Positions 1-9,890 of a stretch of DNA of 64,000 nucleotides are shown piece after piece. Both the position numbers and the translations under genes were made by a program. Below the pieces are notes generated by a model. It was not told where the DNA came from. It made no database searches and saw only the letters and a program-made list of their open reading frames with translations. This DNA comes from Symsagittifera roscoffensis (taxonomy: Eukaryota > Xenacoelomorpha > Acoela > Convolutidae), in NCBI RefSeq assembly GCF_963678635.1, contig NC_087062.1, forward strand, positions 88,509,845 through 88,573,844. The letters run 5' to 3'. The first letter of the stretch is position 1; each line of letters starts with the position of its first letter.

Positions 1-40
1 TAATGTGACTGGAACCTGTCAAAAGGGCTTAATAACATAA
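1..40 (+). repeat. left half of a repeat leader, interrupted by EDC3
   Basis: These 40 bases match 12187-12226 with about three mismatches. At the second site the sequence runs straight on into 'tgtaatcgggaac'. Here that continuation is found only at 1628, after the EDC3 gene. In the EDC3 frame there is a stop codon at 1-3, so the repeat may now serve as 5' UTR. Confidence 0.7.
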
Positions 41-1386
41 TGAGTTTGAATGCAGATTCTTTTAAAGAAAGATTAGTCGAGATCTACTGCCATGGTTCAA
101 GAACCTACAGAGGACTTATATCTAAAATCGACGAGCGGAATAACACTCTTACTCTGTGCGCTGTACATCAGAACGGCAAGAAATTTCCGAACTCTTCGGC
201 ACTTGTTATAAACAAGGATGAGATAATAGACTTGAAGTTTGTAAGCGCTTTATCTTTGGAAGAATTACAATCGAATACCAGTCGCACACCTCGAAAGAAC
301 GAGAACAAGGATGCTTCTGATTGTTTTGACTCCGAAGATTGCGATGTTAATGAAGATTTTGATTTTGCAACTAACCTGCAACTTTTCGACAAAGAAGCTG
401 AGTCGAGAGAGTTTGATCAACAGGAATATAATTCATCGCCGAGAGGCTACAGGTTCAAAAGCAACAATCAGCAAAGGAAAAAGTGCCCTCGGAAGAATAT
501 AGCGAACCTGGCCACAAATTTTTCGAGGCTTAATCTACCTTCGGGAAGTGGTTCGTATGACGCACCTTCTCAACTAGTACAACCAAACAACACCTCGCAG
601 ATCTATCGATTGCCGAAGGAAGGGTATGCGAATTTCAAATATGTTTTTAATCAAAACGGCATAGAGTACGCCGTTCCAGCGGTGACCCCTGACTTCTGGT
701 TGAACATAATCAGTAACCTGAATGAAATGAATTACACCATGGATCGTCTATGTGAATCAGTTGGGGCTCTGTGCGTTGTGCCAATACGCAACTACATTTA
801 CTCGCTTCCTCGGAAGTGTGAATCTATTTTATTGATAGCAGGGCCTCATTACTGTGGATCATTTGGAATGGCTATTGCCCGATACCTTTCGTTCTCCATG
901 CCCAAAGTTCAAATTACCGCGTATTGTGGAACTGTCAACCGTCGCGCAGCAGAAAGCACCGAAATTTCTCTCCTCGAAAAAGCTACCCGAGTTAGAGTGG
1001 TTAGAGATGTGCAGCTACTGGAAAGCTCTTATGACTTCGTTTTGGACGCCCTCGACTGTGAGACGTTCGAATTCTTACAGATCTTAGATTGGCACCTGGA
1101 GTTGAAGGCGTGGCTTAAGACATTCCAAGTCCCTACTGTAGCTATTCAACCTCCCACCGCTCAACCTCGATTCTGTACATTTGCAATAGCTATTCTTTTC
1201 CCATTCCAGTGGAATCTTCCGGTTCTTATGTGCAACTCGCTTCCGTGTGAGGCCTATTTGAAAAAGTTTGGCGTCCAGCCTTCAGTTGATCAAATACCTA
1301 AAGGAACGTTTTACCCAGTTGTTCCTCTTCATCTGAAAATGAAATTTGAAGCCTTCTTCGCCAATTGGATGGATTATATTCCTTGA
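40..1386 (+). CDS. EDC3: enhancer of mRNA-decapping protein 3
   Basis: EDC3 is a cytoplasmic P-body scaffold that binds the Dcp2/Dcp1 decapping enzyme and the helicase DDX6 and promotes 5'-to-3' mRNA decay. The 448-residue frame shows the family's order. An N-terminal LSm-like domain covers about residues 8-68 (GLISKIDERNNTLTL, DEIIDLKFV). An acidic linker carries an FDF-type motif near 106-122 (FDFATNLQLFDK), the DDX6-binding element. A YjeF_N Rossmann-like domain runs from about 207 to the end, with an LLIAGPHYCGS glycine-rich turn and a PVVPLH terminal segment. The length is close to animal EDC3 (about 500). The ATG at 40 is the first after an in-frame stop at 1 and gives an LSm domain that starts as expected. 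The frame has no introns or disruptions. It is flanked by two halves of one repeat, so it may be a retroposed copy. Family assignment is firm; retrogene status is inferred. Confidence 0.92.
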   Translation: MSLNADSFKERLVEIYCHGSRTYRGLISKIDERNNTLTLCAVHQNGKKFPNSSALVINKDEIIDLKFVSALSLEELQSNTSRTPRKNENKDASDCFDSEDCDVNEDFDFATNLQLFDKEAESREFDQQEYNSSPRGYRFKSNNQQRKKCPRKNIANLATNFSRLNLPSGSGSYDAPSQLVQPNNTSQIYRLPKEGYANFKYVFNQNGIEYAVPAVTPDFWLNIISNLNEMNYTMDRLCESVGALCVVPIRNYIYSLPRKCESILLIAGPHYCGSFGMAIARYLSFSMPKVQITAYCGTVNRRAAESTEISLLEKATRVRVVRDVQLLESSYDFVLDALDCETFEFLQILDWHLELKAWLKTFQVPTVAIQPPTAQPRFCTFAIAILFPFQWNLPVLMCNSLPCEAYLKKFGVQPSVDQIPKGTFYPVVPLHLKMKFEAFFANWMDYIP

Positions 1387-1627
1387 TGTGCTGAGAGGCA
1401 TATAATGTTACCAGTTAGAATCCCAGTAGTAAATGGTAACATTTCGGTTATTATACTGTTTATTAATTTATTGATGTTATGTGAATTGAAGTATTGCTAG
1501 TGCCAGAGTGAACTTCTATTTGAATTGAATATTTTTAATCATGGTTGTTGCTGCACAGTTATGCGTTTTAGGGCTCTTCTGACATTGCAAGTTGAACGTA
1601 TGATTAGACTTGCGAGAGGAATGATCT

Positions 1628-1800
1628 TGTAATCGGGAACGAGACTTTTTCCAGCAAACAACTTTATTAGAAATCTGTAAGAAATTTAACTTGCTGTCTT
1701 ATATTATCTTAGCAACTCTCAGGATCATTCTCTCTTAGTCTAGAGGTAACACGACCGCCTTTGCTCCCTTAAGTCTGGGGCTCGAGTTCCGGACGGGCCT
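1628..1800 (+). repeat. SINE-like copy: leader plus tRNA-like module
   Basis: The leader (1628-1700, 'tgtaatcgggaac') matches 12227-12300 and 48010-48080. A tRNA-like module follows at about 1735-1798, with A-box-like 'tagtctagaggtaac' and B-box-like 'ggctcgagttcc'. The same pairing recurs at 48005-48175. It does not fold as a clean tRNA. Confidence 0.6.
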
Positions 1801-2042
1801 TATTTTTTTTACAGTATGTCTGAAACTGCAGTTTTTTTCCGGAAAAAATGAATTTAGGTCTGCTAATGTTGTCGGATTAGTTTGCAAAAGATCGATTTTT
1901 TTTCTAAATTAAACTATTCTTATTATAAATGAAAGTCGTCATATCATTTTTTCAGCTTACCAACTCGGATATTTCGGTTAAGTTTTTTATCTTCTTTTTT
2001 TAAAATTAAAATGGTTTCGGCTTATGTTTCATCGGCTTTTTA

Positions 2043-2345
2043 CACTTGCTATAAGCAAGGGTATTGCAATCGGTCACAAGACTTTTTTCCTCGTAAATGA
2101 CTATGTTCACTGGACTCATCTCTTGTGGTACCTTGTTTCATATTTTATTCAAATTTTTAGCGTTCACGGCTCTTTTAGCATAGAGGTAACGATTACGCCT
2201 GGGCCGGCGGCAAAGGCCCTTTTTCGAATTTGACCAGGACTTGTTTTTTAACGGTAAATATTCTGTTTCAAATAAAATTATCGGCCAATTATTTGTCTGC
2301 TTATCTTTTTACGGCTTAGTTGCTGCATCTTGGAACAATTTTTTG
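2043..2345 (+). repeat. SINE-like copy: leader, tRNA-like module, body start
   Basis: The leader 'agcaagggtattgcaatcgg' is followed at 2168-2240 by a tRNA-like module (A-box-like 'tagcatagaggtaacg', B-box-like 'ttcgaatttgacc') and then by 'tttgtctgcttatct'. The same order is present at 5230-5560 and 61145-61345. Confidence 0.6.
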
Positions 2346-3565
2346 CTTCGAGCATTTTTTAAATGTTGCTTTTAGTGATTGATATATTCCTGCAATTCAT
2401 AATTTTACTTACCTTGACTTCGTATTTCCTTTTTTTTGTTTCGCTTAAAACTTTATTCGGCCCAAATTATTTCGGCCTATTTTTAGTGATTTAATAACAT
2501 AATTTAGGGTCGCTTCATGGGAAAACAATTTTTACGCTCCCCTCCGCACTTTTTAATTTGTTTATATTTTTACGACTCTGTTAATTTTGGGTAAATGGAC
2601 CGTAACTTTAGCATAAAGATAAAATAGCATAAAAAATTGAGAATTTTTTGAAATTAGCCAATCAGATTTCACGATGCTAGTACTCACCGAAATTTTTCGG
2701 CTATCTAACTCATTATTATAGATCAGTAATTTGAATGCAACAAAAGCTTCTTCCTAGCTTTTATTCGATTATTTAGAAATAATTGTCAAAGTAAAAAAAA
2801 CAATCATGCCGCAGAAATGGCCGAGCCGAACTGTTCTTACAAAACTGTTCTTTCATTTCTTTAAGAACCTCGAAATGAAACGTTCTTCCAGAGCTGCCAG
2901 CTGAGAAAAAAAGCAGGCAATGACGCTGAATAAAGCTAGAAAAATTTTATGTTATTTTATACAGCCCGATTTTTGTGTTTCTTCTCATTTTTTAATTTTA
3001 AAAAATTTTGGCCTGTCATTTCCATTCGCCAGCTGGAAATGATACGCTTGCCTTTTATTGCAACTAATGCGACGTTCCGGTTTGCCTCTGTGTAAATAAA
3101 AGTATTCAGAATAATTAGTTTTTTATTAACCGTGCAAAACTCATTCCTGACACTATGACTGCGTTAAACTTTTTTGTTTGTATTTGAAAAATAAATTCAA
3201 CTAAGGTGGCAGAGAGTGAAAAACAGCCGTTTTTTGTGTCATTTTTTATCCAGCCGCAAATTTTGACTTATTTCATATACGGCCGTAAATAGTGGACCAT
3301 CATTGATTAATTCATGTATTTTTTTTCAGATTGATTTCAATATGCAGGGATTTGACTTTTGCAGCTCTAATCCAAAATCTTAGGATTAAAAATACTTTGA
3401 TTTACTACAAAGTACGTCTGAAGTTTGGGTATAGGTCATTTTAGCTCTTTTTAACTCACAACACGTCACAAGAACATCGAAACTACTATTCCGAAAGCTG
3501 AATCTTCTTTTTTCCCCTGCAGAATTCCAGAAAAAATAATTATACATTTTTAGTGGTTCAGATTT
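2346..3565. other. T-rich repeat body, no gene seen
   Basis: This is low-complexity T-rich sequence with scattered 'cggctta'-type words of the SINE body. A degenerate copy of the short palindromic module lies at about 3058-3098 ('gcctctgtgtaaataaaa'). I find no coding signal. Confidence 0.5.
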
Positions 3566-4313
3566 TAAGAGTCGATGAACATAGTTCAGACTCTTATATA
3601 GGTCGCGATGATTTTAATTATTATTTTTTAATCTTTCGTTTTTTAGGAAAAGTCTTATAATTTGTTCAGGCTAAAGTTTCCTTTTTCGCGGTTTGACTTA
3701 TGATGTCTTGTTAAGCTCAGTTCATTTCCTTTGTGAAAAGGAAGGCAAACTCAGCTATCACACAGCAAAATTGTAAAGATCATGAAAAACGTGATCGACT
3801 TCTAATTTCGAAAATGGAAATTAATTATCAGATTTCTCAGCGAAATAAAAGTTTTACCTATTGATCCAGTTTTCTCAATTTGACCATAAAAGTGTCCATT
3901 ATAAATTGTTCTACAAATTCAAAGAGGTTTAAGGCCATCTGTTTTTTTTCTTCGAAATTCATAAGATGAAGATTTTTGAAGAAAAAAAAACTGATTTTTT
4001 AAGAGTCCTTGCGTTCATTACTCTTTTCCAACTTTCAGTTGGCTATGTTAATTAATTTAAAGATGAAACACAATATATTTTTTAAACAATTCGATTCCTT
4101 CATTAATTAAAAATATCGTTCGAGGTTCTGTTTGTTTATTATTGAGCGACATGGTGCTTTCATTCTACTTGTGTCTAAATGTCGTTAGAATTACGTCTGT
4201 ATGGGCTTTAATATGAATTATCACTCGACCGATTTCGTTGATTACTCTTGGGAGCGCAGTGTATTAGTACGAACTTTTTTTTCCTATGCCAACTCGCAAA
4301 TAAACTCTAAGAG
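3566..4313 (+). repeat. long interspersed repeat, family A, near full length
   Basis: The repeat starts with the stem pair 'aagagtc'/'gactctt'. It runs through 'aaggaaggcaaactc', 'cgtgatcgacttcta', 'tattgatccagttttctc', 'gttggctatgtt' and 'cgaccgatttcgttga', and ends near 'aactcgcaaataaa'. It aligns collinearly with 11332-12020. Neither copy has a long open frame. It looks like a non-autonomous repeat of at least 700 bases. Confidence 0.75.
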
Positions 4314-4328
4314 TCTTGATTTTTAAGA

Positions 4329-4760
4329 GTCATGAACGTAGTGAATACTCGTATATACGTATTGGTGATTTTGTTGTTTCCTTTTTCATGACAAAAGCTT
4401 AAAATTTTAAGTTCACTGCAATTAAATTGTTAAAAGGAGGGCAAACTCCACTATCGAACAGCAAAAGTGTGAAGTCAAGAAAAACTCGAGTGGCTTTTAG
4501 TTTCGTAAGATGAGTTTAATTTTCAGATTTCCCAGCGAAATGAAATATTTTCTTTTTGTTTCAGTTTTCTTATATTATTTTTATCGAGAAAGTGATAATC
4601 ATCAATTTTCTAGAAATACAAAGAGCTTCAAGTGAATCTTTTTTTTGAAATCTTTTGTTTCAGAAAAAAAACAGACTTGTTTTTAAAAAAATCTCCACTT
4701 TCGAATTTCAGTTTACTTGCGTTCCTTGACTTTTTTCCAAATATCTGATGGTTGTTTGTG
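4329..4760 (+). repeat. family A repeat, second copy head-to-tail
   Basis: The sequence restarts at 'aagagtcatgaacgtagt' just after the preceding copy and repeats the landmarks 'gggcaaactccactatcg', 'gtttcgtaagatg' and 'tttcccagcgaaatg'. The two copies form a tandem pair in the same orientation. Confidence 0.7.
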
Positions 4761-5229
4761 TGATCTAATGAGTTATTCCTATTGCAAACTTCAAAAGAAG
4801 CTATTGAGATGGTGTGTCAAAAAGAATCCTAGACAATCTTGTTTTTGTTTTAAAAATAGTATTGAATGAAAAGCATTCATTTTCAGGAACAGAAAGTGTT
4901 AGTAATTTTGTAAAGAGATTGTTCGGATTAGAAAATTTCAACTTCTTCTAGATTTTGCCAGCCTCCAATCCAATTTGCAATCCTGAGGTCAAACCAAGAA
5001 ACTCAGAAACTTCATAGCGCAGAAAACATTGTTTTTGTCAAATGTTTTGAGTTTCTTGAGAAACTTGGGAAAGTGCGTTTATATAGATCGTGTTGTTTTT
5101 TTGTGTTTGCGGTTTAGTTTTGGATTTTCAACTGGCAATGATCGTGGTGAAGACACTTATCTGGGTCGTGATAATTTTTTCTTTTCTTAAATTTGATTTT
5201 GCTTGGGAGGACTTACGATTTCTTTACGC
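4761..5229. other. intergenic, nothing recognised
   Basis: This is AT-rich sequence without a convincing frame or RNA gene. It contains only short T tracts and no clear repeat module. Confidence 0.4.
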
Positions 5230-5560
5230 TTGCGATTAGCAAGCGTTATCAAATTGGAATATATACTTTTTTCTAGTTAACAACTAGTTTAACAAAATCA
5301 GTTGACTCACTTCTTGTATCTTGGCCCATAGTAAGTTCAAACGTCTATGCGTTCCCGGACAACTTAGTCTGGAAGTAACGAATATGCCTGGGACGTCAAA
5401 GTTCGTGAGTTCGTATCTGACAAGACCTGTTTTTTTTCAGTTTTCGATATTTTTCTCTTTCAAATAAAACTTTCGGACTAACAGTTGTCTGCTTATGTTT
5501 TGTCGTTTTAATTGCCACATCTAATTTTTTATTTTTGCTGTAAACTATTTTCAGTGTAGT
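5230..5560 (+). repeat. SINE-like copy: leader, tRNA-like module, body start
   Basis: The leader 'gcgattagcaagcgttatc' (from 5234) is followed by a tRNA-like module at about 5363-5430 with 'gtctggaagtaacg' and 'gagttcgtatctgac'. The T-rich body then begins with 'tgtctgcttatgtttt'. It is the best match to 61145-61345. Confidence 0.65.
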
Positions 5561-5825
5561 TGTTCTTAGTGTTTCAGCATTATTATTGTATCTTGGGGCG
5601 ACTTTAAACTTTAAAAAGTTTTTAAACAAAATTTTTTTTTCGGCTCAACTGGTGTCTGCTCAAATGTCGGCCTTGTTTCCGCTTCGTAAATTTTATTCAG
5701 TTGCTAATTTGAATTTCAAATTTTTTGCTTAGCATGTTTGCCTAGAAGTTTTGTTTGATGGAGCCTAATTGTTGAGATAAACTTATTAAATAGTTTCATA
5801 TATGTGAATGTGACACCTACGCGAA

Positions 5826-6389
5826 ATGCAGCAACAGCAACCAACGGTCACCGAAGATGAAGTAGATCAGACTCACTGCAGCGTGTGTTCAAAGCATCTA
5901 AGGGTTGGAGGAGTCTGGTGTAGCATATGCGGCTTTGTTCACCTCAAGCACACTCCCCTACCGAGTTCTAAACACTGGAAGCCAGGCTTGATCTGCAACC
6001 GCTGCCTACCGGATTCAGTTGTCTTGGCTGATGATATCCCTCCACAGGACTTGACTCATACTGGTAGCGCGCCCGAGCACCAGTCTAGCGGCGTTTCTCA
6101 ACTAATGGGAGATCTCAGAATAGAGAACGTCCCTCCTGATTCCGAGGCTTCCACCTATCTCCGCAAGCTGTTCTCCGCTAAAGTCCCCATACTCAAACGT
6201 GTCCCGAAAGGAGCAAGAGTCAACTTAGCCTGTCTCTATAGCGAAGTTATCATCGATATCTCCAAACACCCTGACGAAGTTTCCAATTGGCTGAAGCCTA
6301 TGAGTATCCCCACCCACTGTCTGAAGGCGACTGACAGAGGAGGGAAAAACACCGAACAAACCTCACCAGTTCAGTCAACTCAGCTATAA
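5826..6389 (+). CDS. retrotransposon N-terminal zinc-finger frame
   Basis: This 187-residue frame carries about eight Cys/His ligands in residues 18-60 (HCSVC, WCSIC, HLKH, LICNRC), a PHD/RING-like treble-clef arrangement likely to bind nucleic acid or protein. A later stretch, LKRVPKGARVNLACLYSEV, is from memory the linker seen just before the RT domain in related invertebrate elements. In those relatives the domain is fused to the RT. Here the frame ends at 6389, while the RT frame is open from 6335 onward in the -1 register. The change of frame must therefore fall between 6335 and 6389. A 'gggaaaaac' run at 6342-6350 is the obvious slip or indel site. This is either a broken copy or an element using frameshifting. 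Confidence 0.75.
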   Translation: MQQQQPTVTEDEVDQTHCSVCSKHLRVGGVWCSICGFVHLKHTPLPSSKHWKPGLICNRCLPDSVVLADDIPPQDLTHTGSAPEHQSSGVSQLMGDLRIENVPPDSEASTYLRKLFSAKVPILKRVPKGARVNLACLYSEVIIDISKHPDEVSNWLKPMSIPTHCLKATDRGGKNTEQTSPVQSTQL

Positions 6390-6538
6390 GATCTTTTTCC
6401 GGCACAGCTGAGATTCCGGAGCAGCCGAAAAAAAGGCGAAGTCGAAAAAAGAAACTGAGTCTCAGGAGAAGGGTCCAAGAGAAAATTGATGATGGCAATA
6501 TCCGAGGTGCCATAAGGATAGCTTCACGCAATGACACG

Positions 6539-8833
6539 ATGCCTGAAATTACACCCGAAATTGTAAATGAGATGGAAGAAAAACACTCCCGGCACAAGTT
6601 CGCCTATGCTGTTCAGGGAAACAAAGAACAAGAATGTATCAATACTGTGGGTTCTATGGTTCACTCTTGTATAAATTCTTTCCCGAACGGCTCAGCCGGT
6701 GGGCCTGATAAATTGAGGCCTCAAATTATCAAAGACATGATTGGAATGTGTAACGAAACATCAAACAAACTGATTGAAGACCTGACCGGGCTCACAAATA
6801 TCATCTTGAGCGGTGGTGTACCGATTGATATCAGACCTTTCTTTTTCGGGGCAAATTTGTTCGCACTCAAAAAACCTTCCGGCGTTCGGCCCATAGAAGT
6901 CGGCAACACACTTCGCAGATTGGCAGCGAAATGTGCCGGCAAAGACCACGAACTATTAGAACAAAGAAAATGTTCATATGGATCTACTCAACTGGGCTTC
7001 GGCACCAAAAATGGATGTGAGGCGGCAGTCCATGCCACCCGCAAATTCCTATCTTCTCCAGGCTTCAGCGATGAACACGTTCTAGTCAAAATTGATTTCG
7101 AAAATGCTTTCAACTCAATCTCAAGGCAACACATGCTGGAGAACATTAGCGAAAAGTACCCTCGCCTGAAAAATTTTGCGTTCTCAGCCTATAGCCAACC
7201 CTCCTATCTGTTCTTTGGATCTCATATTCTGAACTCGGATGAAGGAGCTCAACAAGGAGACCCGGAGGGGCCGCCCATGTTCTGTGACACGATTAACGAC
7301 ATGATTCATTCGCTGACTTCTGCTCTTAACTTCTGGTATCTGGACGATGGGAATCTTGCTGATAAGTTCCGGGTAGTTTTCGAGGACTTGAAACTGGTGA
7401 TAGAGCGCGCTCGTATGCTTGATCTGAAAGTTAAGCCTTCGAAATGTGAGCTAACTTTCCTAGGTTCACCGAGTGAAAAGCTCAAACTCGAAATACTGCA
7501 ACTATTCAACACGATCTGCCCTGCTATACAAGAGACTCCACTGGATGACCTATGCATCCTTGGTGCAGGCATGGGTGCTGACTGTGTCCTTGACAAATTA
7601 ACCAAACGTTCTAAAGATCTTGAGCTACTGAGCGAACGCCTGGTCGAAATCGAGGCACACTCGGCGCTTTTTCTTTTGAAAAACTCGTTCAGTATACCGA
7701 AACTGACATTTCTGCTCCGAACGTCACCGTGCTTCATGCACCTCGACATACTCTCCAACTATGATTCCATTCTGACCTCAACACTGGAAAAAATCACCAA
7801 TGTTCAACTTACAGATTCTTCTCGCATCCAAGCCTGTCTGCCTGTTAAAGTGGGTGGCCTGGGTCTGCCATCTGCGTCATTGCTTGCGACGTCCTTATTT
7901 CTATCCTCCGCGAGCTCTTGCGCTGCTTTGACAGACCAAATCTCCACTTGTACCGGACCAACAGGCGACGAAGAAACTGCTCTGGAACTCTGGGGTGATA
8001 CTGCACAAGCACTTCCACCAACTAATAGATGCAACCAAAAGAATTGGACTTGGTCAGTATTCGAGAACCTAAAAACCTCGATGCTTGAGAACTGTTCATT
8101 GACAGACCACAATAGAATAGAAGCTTACTCTGGAAAGATGGCGGGAAGCTGGCTGCAGGCTCTGCCATCATCCAACTTTGGCTTGAAACTCACAGATATC
8201 CAACTCCGCATCAGTGTGGCACTGCGTTTAGGCGGCAAAGTGTGCGAAACCCACCAATGCCGATGCGGTAAAGAAGTCTCTGAAGATGGCCACCATGGTT
8301 TGGCTTGCAAAATGAGCGCCGGCCGTCATACTCGCCACTCGATTTTGAATGACATAGTGAAGAGGGGTCTTGCCAGCGCCAACATACACTCGGTATTAGA
8401 ACCCCCTGGACTTTGCCGCGCAGATCGGAAAAGGCCGGATGGGCTCACGTCTACACCTTGGTCCAAAGGCCAACCAATGGTATGGGATGCCACGGTCGTG
8501 GACGCATTGTGCAGTAGTAGAATTGACTCATTCGAGCCCCTGAAAGCAGCGACTACAGCAGAAGAGACGAAAAGAATGAAATACACTGAAATCATCAACA
8601 GAGGCTACTTGTTTCAGCCTGTCGCATTCGAAATACAAGGAGGCGCAGGACCGGACACCAAACGTTTTCTTTCAAAGCTCGGCAAGCTGATTCAAGATTC
8701 CACCAACGAAGCCCGTGCTTCTGCCTTCCTTAGGCAAAGAATATCAGTTTGCATACAGATGTCTAACGCAGCATGTGTCATCGGAACTCTACGCCCTCAA
8801 GCTTCTCTCGATGAAGTTTTAATGATCCTCTAA
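6539..8833 (+). CDS. reverse transcriptase / restriction-like endonuclease
   Basis: This is the 764-residue polymerase of the element. It would copy element RNA at a nicked genomic target (target-primed reverse transcription). Visible motifs: a fingers region with RPIEVGNTLRRLAAK; RT motif A KIDFENAFNS (Asp near 186); motif B EGAQQGDPEGPP (about 235-247); catalytic YLDDG at 267-271; motif D LKVKPSKCEL. The C-terminus has a Cys/His knuckle from C574 (CRCG...GHHGLAC...GRHTRH). A PD-(D/E)xK-like nuclease core follows, with RPDG at 632-635, WDATVVD at 649-655 and VAFEIQGG further on. The ATG at 6539 is only the first Met: the frame is open upstream to 6335, so this start is probably artificial. 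No internal stops are present, so the copy is young or constrained. Confidence 0.87.
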   Translation: MPEITPEIVNEMEEKHSRHKFAYAVQGNKEQECINTVGSMVHSCINSFPNGSAGGPDKLRPQIIKDMIGMCNETSNKLIEDLTGLTNIILSGGVPIDIRPFFFGANLFALKKPSGVRPIEVGNTLRRLAAKCAGKDHELLEQRKCSYGSTQLGFGTKNGCEAAVHATRKFLSSPGFSDEHVLVKIDFENAFNSISRQHMLENISEKYPRLKNFAFSAYSQPSYLFFGSHILNSDEGAQQGDPEGPPMFCDTINDMIHSLTSALNFWYLDDGNLADKFRVVFEDLKLVIERARMLDLKVKPSKCELTFLGSPSEKLKLEILQLFNTICPAIQETPLDDLCILGAGMGADCVLDKLTKRSKDLELLSERLVEIEAHSALFLLKNSFSIPKLTFLLRTSPCFMHLDILSNYDSILTSTLEKITNVQLTDSSRIQACLPVKVGGLGLPSASLLATSLFLSSASSCAALTDQISTCTGPTGDEETALELWGDTAQALPPTNRCNQKNWTWSVFENLKTSMLENCSLTDHNRIEAYSGKMAGSWLQALPSSNFGLKLTDIQLRISVALRLGGKVCETHQCRCGKEVSEDGHHGLACKMSAGRHTRHSILNDIVKRGLASANIHSVLEPPGLCRADRKRPDGLTSTPWSKGQPMVWDATVVDALCSSRIDSFEPLKAATTAEETKRMKYTEIINRGYLFQPVAFEIQGGAGPDTKRFLSKLGKLIQDSTNEARASAFLRQRISVCIQMSNAACVIGTLRPQASLDEVLMIL

Positions 8834-8989
8834 TTCTAATTCTCTGTCACCTTGTATCTCACTTTCTGCGAATTTCTTATGTCATTGCCAACATCCGGCC
8901 TTTTTATCTGATAGATTTCCCATATGGTGCACTCTTTCACTCCCGGTGCTATCTTGGTTTCATGCTTCAGTTGTTGTTTTGCTATTTGA

Positions 8990-8995
8990 AATAAA
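8990..8995 (+). promoter_or_regulatory. polyadenylation signal of the retrotransposon
   Basis: An AATAAA lies 157 bases after the stop codon and is followed by a T-rich stretch. Confidence 0.45.
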
Positions 8996-9232
8996 TTTTT
9001 CATTTTTAATTTTTTTTAAAACACTTGAAATTTTTATCATTTTTTGCAAAAAAAAATTAGGTTCAAGAACAATTCTACCGATTTTCAAAAGGGATGTCCA
9101 TAGAAAGAGCGCCTACACGCTTTTGTGTCTGCCTACTCCCCTGGTCTCTTTTTGCTTTACTCCTTTGTCTAACGCCTTCGAAAAGTTCTGTGGGGGGAAA
9201 ATTTGACCGATATTTTTTTTTTCATTTTTTTT

Positions 9233-9610
9233 GAAAACTAACCTAGCAAATCTGAAACCCTGCTTTCAATGAATAGAAGGGATTTGAAAGCTCCCCACCA
9301 TTAGCGGCTACTCCCAACTTAGAAAAAAATTATGACCCTCGTAATAGTGAAATTTTCGATTTTTTGACCTTTTGTTGAATCTTTGAATTTTCTCGAGAAC
9401 TAACCTGCCAAACCTGGGTTTTTGGGTTCCATCGGAGTTAGAAGTTGGATGAATCTTTTCTCCATATGCGGCTTTGCGCAATTTTTTATAACAAAAAGCT
9501 ATGATTCTCGGAAATGTCAACTTTATGATTTGTTTTGCTCGGCGTTTTGCTCGATATTTAACCTGCCAAATCTGATATTATAGGCTTAATCGATCCAACA
9601 GGTTGTTGGA
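9233..9610 (+). repeat. degenerate tandem repeat, unit about 160 bases
   Basis: The phrase 'taacctgccaaacctg' or close variants recurs near 9237, 9396 and 9556, each time after a 'gag/gat' plus A/T word. The spacing is about 159-160 bases. It sits directly downstream of the retrotransposon and could be part of its 3' UTR or an older repeat it entered. Confidence 0.5.
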
Positions 9611-9890
9611 AGCTTAGTTTTAAAGTTTGCAACGCACAATTTTTCTAAGCAACTCCTAAAAAATTTTGCTCTTACTTATTTTTTATTTTAGTAGAGAAAC
9701 AACTAAGGTTTTGAGCAAAGTCTGCTTTTTGAAATTACGCATTTCGTCCCGCGTTTGTATATATAACTAAATTCAAAAAAAATTAGACATTCCTCCAGCT
9801 TAAGCTGGGCCCTATTTGTCCTTCATTTAGGTTCTCCTAGTTTTTTTCAACATATATCGTTTTTTTTCTACTTTTTTATGACTGTGCTGT

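Larger units (their letters stand above)
5826..8995 (+). mobile_element. non-LTR retrotransposon with restriction-like endonuclease
   Basis: The element includes a zinc-finger frame (5826-6389), a reverse transcriptase/endonuclease frame (to 8833) and an AATAAA at 8990-8995. It is GC-richer and richer in C-ending codons than its surroundings. The true 5' and 3' ends and any target-site duplication could not be fixed. The architecture (N-terminal zinc fingers, RT, a C-rich knuckle, then an RPD...WD nuclease) is that of site-directed R2/NeSL-like elements. The exact clade is uncertain. Confidence 0.8.

Noticed and set aside
6298-8598. Several minus-strand frames of 60-150 codons opposite the RT gene
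   Set aside because: They are antisense shadows of the strongly supported + strand frame.
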